Position numbers and translations under genes: made by a program. Positions 59,301 to 64,000 of a stretch of 64,000 nucleotides of DNA are shown piece after piece (within the stretch, counting starts at the first letter, position 1; each line of letters starts with the position of its first letter). This stretch comes from Linum tenue (Eukaryota > Streptophyta > Magnoliopsida > Malpighiales > Linaceae): assembly GCA_946122785.1 (NCBI GenBank), contig CAMGYJ010000011.1:43240513-43304512 (forward strand), given 5' to 3'. The notes beneath the pieces were generated by a model that ran no database searches, had not been told where the DNA came from, and saw nothing but the letters and a program-made list of their open reading frames with translations.

Positions 59301-60366
59301 GATGAATATCACCCATGCCAACAATCTTTGATGCGCCATCATTTCCCATCCTCACACAACCATAGTTACCGTTTGTGTAGGAAGAGAAAAAGTCAACCCG
59401 TGAGGTCACATGAAATGAGGCACCCGAGTCAACAACCCATGTACTCTCTTGACAAGCAAGGTTAACAAAACCGGCATCACAAACAATGACTACATCACCA
59501 TCTGTGGCAGCAGCAGTAGTATCATCTTTTTCTCGGTTTTCCACACCTTTTCCTCTAGCTTGTTCCCGTTTCAAGATTCTGCACTCTCTCTTCATGTGTC
59601 CGGGCTGGTTGCAATGATAGCATGTGATTTCTCCTCTTGGTCTTGACAATGATTTTGATCTCCCTTTTGATCTCCCTCGGCTGTTACTTCGATTCTGAGA
59701 GTTCTTGAAGTTGGAATTTCGATTTCTGCTTCTTCCACGACTTCCAGAATTATCCGCCACCAAAGCATGTGACTCCGATGTAATCCCCAACTCTTTTCTC
59801 CTTGCCTCTTCATTCAGCATGCTATCCTTGACAATGTCCATCGTCAACTTGCCATTAGGTGCTGAGTTGCTAAGTGAGACCACCAAAGTCTCCCAACTAT
59901 CCGGCAAAGAACTAAGAAGTAACAATGCTTGCACTTCATCATCAAGTGCTAACTTCATAGTAGTTAGCTGGTTCACAAGCCCTTGAAAGTCACTCAAATG
60001 CTCTGAGACACTATGCCCATCCTTGTACTTCAAGTTCACAATTCTTCGAATGAGTGAGGCTTTATTTTGAGCCGATTGCCTCTCATACATGGACTCCAAT
60101 TTCTGCCACAATTCATCTGCTCTTGTATCTTTTGCAACATGATGAAAGATGCTTTGGTCAATCCATTGTCGAATGATTGCCACCGCCTTTCTATGCAAGA
60201 CCTCCCATTGCTTCTCGGTCTTGTCTTCCGGCTTCTCGCTGCCATTTTCAATTGGCTCATAGAGATCCTTGCAAAACAGAATATCCTCCATCCGTGGCTT
60301 CCAAATAGAGTAGTTGGATGATGTCAACTTAATCATTGCTCCACTTGAGTCATCCATTCTTGCCAT
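56347..60366 (-). CDS. Copia gag-pol polyprotein, intact, 1339 residues
   Basis: One open frame from ATG at 60364-60366 to a stop at 56347-56349. Order is Copia type: gag (from residue 1), CCHC zinc knuckle CYHCNQPGHMKREC (249-262), aspartic protease VDSGAS (D313), integrase DDE with D504, D566 and E601 (spacing 35 between the last two; PQQNGVAERMNRT), reverse transcriptase with YVDD at 1017-1020, and RNase H with TDANMAGD and STTEAEYIA toward the end. Integrase before reverse transcriptase separates Copia from gypsy. It resembles Tnt1/Tork-lineage proteins, by memory. All the catalytic residues listed are present, so it may be active. Acts in cytoplasmic virus-like particles and the nucleus. 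Confidence 0.95.
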   Translation of the reverse strand: MARMDDSSGAMIKLTSSNYSIWKPRMEDILFCKDLYEPIENGSEKPEDKTEKQWEVLHRKAVAIIRQWIDQSIFHHVAKDTRADELWQKLESMYERQSAQNKASLIRRIVNLKYKDGHSVSEHLSDFQGLVNQLTTMKLALDDEVQALLLLSSLPDSWETLVVSLSNSAPNGKLTMDIVKDSMLNEEARRKELGITSESHALVADNSGSRGRSRNRNSNFKNSQNRSNSRGRSKGRSKSLSRPRGEITCYHCNQPGHMKRECRILKREQARGKGVENREKDDTTAAATDGDVVIVCDAGFVNLACQESTWVVDSGASFHVTSRVDFFSSYTNGNYGCVRMGNDGASKIVGMGDIHLETNTGCKLVLKDVRHVPDMRLNLISTGKLDDDGYTNYFGEGKWKLSRGSLVVAKGKKESTLYMTNAKHSKEGINVAEKDSSIELWHKRLGHLSEKGLQILSKKQLLPGAKGTLLKTCVDCLAGKTHRVAFHRFPPSRRSKVLDLIHTDVCFMRDKTLGGASYYVTFIDDHSRKVWTYALKTKDQVLDVFKQFHAEVERETGLKLKCVRADNGGQYRGPFESYCRLHGIKLQKSVPKTPQQNGVAERMNRTICERIKCMLSHAKLPKSFWGEAMRIAVDLINLSPSVPLEGDVPQRVWTGKEVSYEHLRVFGCKAYVHVPKDERAKLDDKAKPCIFMGYGREVFGYRLWDPIARKIVRSRDVIFLEDETSEDIERGEKKKNTAACPVNLEPISPSQMHENVEEVVHNEPQGALDQEVQGEEQLEQEEQDEEEQPLPEPRKSTRDRKTSTWYSPHEYLLLTDGGEPEYYQEAMSHEDKEEWNKAMQEEMKSLQENHTYDLVKIPKGKRSLKNKWVYKLKKEETSSKPRFRARLVVKGFNQKKAVDFEEIFSPVVKMSSIRVVLGLVASLDLEVEQLDVKTAFLHGDLEEEIYMDQPEGFEVKGKEDLVCRLTKSLYGLKQAPRQWYKKFDSFMVKNGYARTTSDHCVFVKYFAENDFIILLLYVDDMLIVGRNVGEIDRLKKELSKSFAMKDLGPAKQILGMRISRDRRNGKIWLSQERYIERVLERFNMSKAKAVSTPLGGHFILSSKHCPTGEEEKEAMKNVPYASAVGSLMYVMVCTRPDIAHAVGIVSRFLSNPGKEHWTAVKWILRYLRGTSRVCLCFGNGKTILDGYTDANMAGDVDSRKSTSGYMMTFAGAAVSWQSKLQKCVALSTTEAEYIAVTEACKEMLWLKKFLQELGIKQERYVLYCDSQSEIHLCKNPTFHSRSKHIDVRYHWIRDVLEEKLLELNKVHTDDNGSDMMTKSLPSGKHILCRDEAGLVLPPI

Positions 60367-60407
60367 TCACCAAACACAGCCCCCAAACAACCAGGCTCTG
60401 ATACCAC

Positions 60408-61074
60408 TGTTGAGAAACCGGGCAGCAACCACAAGCAAGAATAGAATGCACAAGACACACGATTTTTACGTGGAAAACCCAAATCGGGAAAAACCACGGG
60501 ACCTTTGTCCAAGCCACAACTCCACTAGACTTTAGTGGGATTACAAGTCCTCTCTAGACTAGCTAGAGGATTACAAACAACTCAAGAACAACCTTCTTGG
60601 ATCAACAATCACCCACAATAGCTCTCACCAACATGGTGGATAACAAGAACAAGAGCAAGACAAAGAAAGGTTGAGAGATACCCAAAAACAGATTCGTACA
60701 CCTTCTGTCCACCAGAGATTCCCGACGAACTAGACCTCAGAATGACGATCCCTTCGGTCAGAATGAAGCCCAGACAATTTCAAACCCACTGTCCAAATTT
60801 CAGGACGATCCAACGGTTCAAACTTCCGGAAAGCTCACTTGAACAGGCTGCCCTGCTGTAGAAACGAAAAACTGCAGCTCTTCCGCTCTTCTCTCTTTTT
60901 CCTTATCTCTTCTCTTTTCTGATTCTCTCTCTACAAATGAAAGGCTGTCCACACTTTTCACTTTTGAGTAGCAATAACTCTCTATTTTGAAAATAGAGGA
61001 TCTTCTAGAAACCAACCAAAACTCAAACTCAAACCGGTTAATCCAACCACCATATGAGTTGGACCAACCCAACA
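60408..61074 (-). repeat. 5' LTR of the Neprosin-gene Copia element
   Basis: 667 bp; carries the promoter for the polyprotein. Next to the TATAA copy at 61075-61079. Confidence 0.95.
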
Positions 61075-61433
61075 TATAAAAACCCTCCTCACTCCATTCA
61101 GAAAAGGGACGGTTATTGCTACTTCGCCGGCGATGCATCTGACAAACTCGACTATCAGTTTAGCTTTGTGTACGGAGGCAAAGGGGGTACCGAACAAAAT
61201 TGTACCCGTGACTAGCTGGTGACGTAGTGATAATCCCTTGAGCAACTTCAACTCAAAACTATATATCTTTTTTATTTATTATTTTACGGGACAATGTACC
61301 CCTAAAAATCTCGCACTGTTAACTAAAAATCGTCATTTATACCCTAAACTATCCATAAAGGCAGAAACATTATAAACTATGGAGGCTCAAGTCCATTTAT
61401 GTTTTCAACCTTTTCGTTCACCGTCAAATTTAA

Positions 61434-62541
61434 GGGTTAATACCTTAGTTTGACTCGAAGTATAGACAAACTTTCTACTTTGGCATGTGGTATCGGAAAT
61501 TTTTATTTTGGCCTGAACTATGTACCATACTTCCTTATTTGGCCTGGAGGCGGGTTTGACCGTCAAATTTGACGGTCAACTCGACGTCAAGCTCAGTTTC
61601 CACGTCATCTAGCTAGGAAAAAAAACTTTTTGTTTTTAATTTTTGTATTTTGTTTAATTTTCAATAATAAAATTAATAAATATAAAAAATTAATTAAAAA
61701 ACCCCAAATTGATAGGAGCTAATGTGTAAGTAAAACACATTATTAGAAAGTTCTTATAACAAACTTAATTTTTTCGTTTATTATTTTTATTATTAGAAAG
61801 TAAACTGTTTGAGCCCGATCGACTGGGGGTCGCTCGGGTCCAAGGGGTTTGGGGTGTCAGGCATGACCTCGAGGAGGTAGGCGCCCCACCTCAGTAGATG
61901 TGGGAAAAGAGAAGCAAGAAGACGTGTATAGAGAGAGAAAGTAGAGAGAAGTTAGAGTAAAGAGTAGATAGCTTGTCATTTATGAGGAGAGAACTCCTAT
62001 TTATACACATCTGAAGGTTAGGTAGTGGTCCGGGCGCCTGCCAAGTCATAAATGTTGTGGTCGGGCGCCTCAGACCTTCTGACACTGTACATTGTACTTT
62101 TTGGCAGAGGGTGTCCCCTCATACTCTATCTTTGCTGATGTCAGGTGCCTGGCTTTGTCCCTTGGTCTTGTCTCTTAACCTTGTCTTCTTCTTCTGATGA
62201 TGTAAGTCTTCTAGGGTTTTGCCCCTATGTCTTGGCTTCTCTTGGACTCTTCTTGTAGACCTTCTCCAAGTATTATACTTTACCTTCATACCCTATCATA
62301 AACAAAATACAGAAATTCAAAAAAAATATTAATTTTTTATTCCCTGCTAGTTGACGTGGCAAGTGAGTTGGATCTTGACTAATGGTCAACTCGATTGACC
62401 GTCTAATTTGACGGTCAAACTCGCTCCTAGGCCAAATAAGGAAGTATGGTACATAGTTCAGGCCAGAATATTAATTTCTGATACCACGGGCCAAAGTAGA
62501 AAGTTTATCTATACTTCGGGCCAAACTAAGGTATTACCCCT
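61434..62541. mobile_element. Long-TIR MULE, about 1.1 kb
   Basis: Terminal inverted repeats of about 150 bp: left GGGTTAATACCTTAGTTTG and TATGTACCATACTTCC, with the complements of both at the right end. TSDs CAAATTTAA (61425-61433) and AAAATTTAA (62542-62550), one mismatch. The middle holds a solo LTR. No coding capacity. Confidence 0.75.
61806..62298 (-). mobile_element. Solo LTR, 493 bp, nested in the MULE
   Basis: TGTTTGAGCCC...CCCTATCA with a perfect 5-bp TSD TAAAC (61801-61805, 62299-62303). A TATAAATAGG-type promoter on the minus strand (about 62000) indicates orientation. Internal region lost. Confidence 0.85.
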
Positions 62542-62550
62542 AAAATTTAA

Positions 62551-63119
62551 ACAATGACCTAAAGGGGGTCAAAATATGGTTGACTGTTGAAGATGTATAT
62601 ATGCTCGCTTTCCTAAACGTGGTCGTTTGAATACAATTATATTAAAAATTGGTTAATAGCATAAATTGCCCTTCTATTATGACATTTTCTCAAACTTGGC
62701 GCTCTATTATTTTTCACGTCGAACTTACCCCTCTACAACAACCACAAATCTATACATGCCATTCTGTTCCGTTAATTATGGTTGAACCGACTTTGAGTCG
62801 AGGTTTAATGACCTCTTTATGGAGAGGACACCTGTGTTTTTGTAGTTTTGGGATCCTCTGTTTTCGATTCCTCTGGTTTTGTGAGCGAGGATGAGAGTGT
62901 CGGCATGAGAGCTGATATGCTACCTGTGGTGGCATTTCCACCGGAAAACCATTAAACTCAATCACCACCATCGCAACCATAAATCTCGAACCTCCCAGAG
63001 AAATAGAGGAAGAAGACGGATGAGGAGATGCAGTCGACGTTAACCGCTTTGGGTTCGGAAAACAATTAGTTCCCTGTTGTGTATAGATAGGTACCGGAAA
63101 AAGAAGGAATCGAAACATG
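62551..63119. other. Spacer, one possible transposon arm
   Basis: TAATAGCATAAATTGCCC near 62653 looks like a MULE-type arm, but its partner was not found. No gene. Confidence 0.4.
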
Positions 63120-63493
63120 ACAGCACCGACTTATTATCTTCTCTATCTCGACAGCCATTGAGAATGTTTGATAAACGACAGATGATTTTGTGAAATTCTT
63201 TCTGCATTTCACTTGCAGCTATGCTGCTGATTATATACACGCTATGAAGGAGACTACAGGACAAGACTCTCTAACTGCCTCGTCCTCTAAGGTAATTACA
63301 CGTGTCCTATCTATACAACTATCTAAGGTATTATTTACAGCTGTGTGAAACTTTGCGTTTCACTTGGAACGCTGCGGATTGTAGGGAACGGGCTGAGCAT
63401 CTTCTTCTTCTTCCTTTGCAGTCGACCGTTGCTGGAACTGGAACTTTACTCTTTTCTGGTTTCCCTCTTCCACTTCGATCGTAGAGTTCAACA
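63120..63493 (-). repeat. 3' LTR of the right-edge Copia element (lower limit uncertain)
   Basis: Starts TGTTGAACTC on the minus strand right after the purine tract. A TATATAATC-type promoter is near 63230. The other LTR is outside the window, so the end near 63120 is a guess. Confidence 0.45.
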
Positions 63494-64000
63494 GCCCCCC
63501 ACAAGCTGGCGAGTATATGTCGTATACTCCCAGCTTGAAGAGAATCCATTTGAAACGGTGAGCGCTCAGCCCCTTGGTGAAAATGTCAGCTAGGTTTCTG
63601 TCTGTGCATACATACTTGACATTTATCAACCTTGATTTTATCCTCTCCCTGATGATGTGGCAGTCGATTTCAATGTGTTTCGTCCTCTCGTGGAAGACCG
63701 GGTTCTCCGCCATGTGTATGGCGGACTTGTTGTCGCAGAAGACAGTAGCTGGCTCCTTGAGTTCAACACTTAGATCTTTTAGGAGTTGAGCCATCCACTG
63801 AACTTCACATGACAGCTGGGACATTGCTCTGTATTCGGCTTCCGACGACGATTTGGAGACCACTGCCTGTTTCTTCGCTTTCCAAGTGATGAGGGAGTTC
63901 CCAATGAAGGTGCAATACCCAGTAATCGACTTTCTCGTATCGGGGCAAGCCCCCCAATCTGAGTCGCAGTACCCCGTCAAAGTGAGGTCGTTGTTTGATG
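63360..64000 (-). CDS. Copia polyprotein, RNase H end (partial, runs off right edge)
   Basis: Minus-strand frame ending at 63360 and open to the window edge (an in-frame ATG lies at 63978-63980, not the true start). Recognisable RNase [52 protein letters not shown] and LADIFTKGL. A purine tract (GGGGGGCTGTT on the minus strand, about 63490-63500) marks the start of the 3' LTR near 63493, so the last 40 or so codons lie in the LTR. The rest of the element is outside the window. Reading is clean here. Confidence 0.85.
   Translation of the reverse strand, partial: SNNDLTLTGYCDSDWGACPDTRKSITGYCTFIGNSLITWKAKKQAVVSKSSSEAEYRAMSQLSCEVQWMAQLLKDLSVELKEPATVFCDNKSAIHMAENPVFHERTKHIEIDCHIIRERIKSRLINVKYVCTDRNLADIFTKGLSAHRFKWILFKLGVYDIYSPACGGLLNSTIEVEEGNQKRVKFQFQQRSTAKEEEEDAQPVPYNPQRSK

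Larger units (their letters stand above)
55664..61074 (-). mobile_element. Young, structurally complete Copia element in the Neprosin gene
   Basis: Two 667-bp LTRs (55664-56330, 60408-61074), TGTTGAG...CCAACA ends, differing at five positions. Perfect 5-bp TSD TATAA (55659-55663, 61075-61079). On the minus strand: primer site TGGTATCAGAGCC (60394-60406) one base inside the 5' LTR, and purine tract GGAGGGGGAGATT (56331-56343) before the 3' LTR. A single uninterrupted polyprotein lies between. All parts for autonomous transposition appear present. Confidence 0.95.
54664..61215 (+). pseudogene. Neprosin-domain protein, split by a Copia insertion
   Basis: Coding pieces: 54664-54820, 54921-54977, 55165-55317, 55410-55663, then 61080-61215 after the insertion; GT-AG junctions agree. 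Neprosin (PF03080, formerly DUF239) proteins are plant secreted proteins; the founding member is a prolyl endopeptidase. Recognisable blocks: TTKGQYHGSWC, DQIQFGWT, GCFNNYFCKGFV, RAWWLSLFTDDK, IGYWPAEIF and WGGEVYTP. The last exon is cut inside the QY codon run at 55663 and resumes at 61080 in the same frame once one TATAA copy is dropped, ending at TAG 61213-61215. Independently, the frame shifts within the first piece (near 54790, giving an in-frame TAG at 54795-54797). The N-terminal propeptide and signal peptide exons are missing from the window. Non-functional as read. Confidence 0.9.

Noticed and set aside
1..64000. CRISPR array, operons, bacterial-type ribosome sites
   Set aside because: Sequence is plant nuclear; tandem repeats found are minisatellites without spacers of regular size.

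Overview
The window is nuclear DNA of a flowering plant, most likely a eudicot; the species is not identifiable from sequence alone. Evidence: many-exon genes with GT-AG introns and long AT-rich intergenic DNA; plant-only families (plant mobile domain, Neprosin, OSCA/CSC1 channels); and dense nested plant transposons (Copia, LINE, hAT, MULE, Helitron-like).

Two genes look intact, both on the + strand. 14262-17838 is a ten-exon OSCA1/CSC1-like osmosensing cation channel (786 codons before the stop). 21276-37314 is a twelve-exon JmjC histone demethylase of the KDM3 / JMJ25-JMJ29 type (899 codons); its tenth intron is 10.9 kb and filled with nested transposons, and its eighth intron holds a Pack-MULE carrying pieces of other genes. 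Two host-type genes are dead: a plant-mobile-domain gene at 521-2983 (three TGA stops and frame breaks), and a Neprosin-domain gene at 54664-61215, split by a young Copia element and also frameshifted upstream.

Layout. 1-3.4 kb: decayed PMD gene flanked by CGGTGA-rich repeats, probably transposon-borne. 3.8-6.4 kb: nested small DNA transposons. 6.5-12 kb: Copia element with nearly identical LTRs but ruined coding sequence. 14.2-17.9 kb: OSCA gene. 18-20.2 kb: two abutting hAT elements and a MULE MITE. 21.2-37.6 kb: JmjC gene with a Pack-MULE, a Copia holding a LINE piece, and a LINE holding a dead hAT. 37.6-41 kb: MULE and hAT elements. 41.4-45.7 kb: dead LINE split by a 1.6-kb solo LTR. 46.3-49.3 kb: Helitron-like terminus and non-coding sequence. 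50-53.4 kb: two hAT elements and repeat clusters. 54.6-61.2 kb: Neprosin gene split by a Copia element with one intact 1339-residue polyprotein. 61.4-62.5 kb: long-TIR MULE with a nested solo LTR. 63.1-64 kb: 3' end of another Copia leaving the window.

No operon-like cooperation exists. The connecting theme is transposon action on host genes: a chromatin demethylase carrying heterochromatin-like cargo in its introns, a Neprosin gene cut by a recent insertion, and gene fragments captured by a MULE. Transposon boundaries given below rest on terminal repeats and target-site duplications (TSDs) read directly from the sequence; exon boundaries are hand-built from splice sites and family similarity and have no transcript support here.
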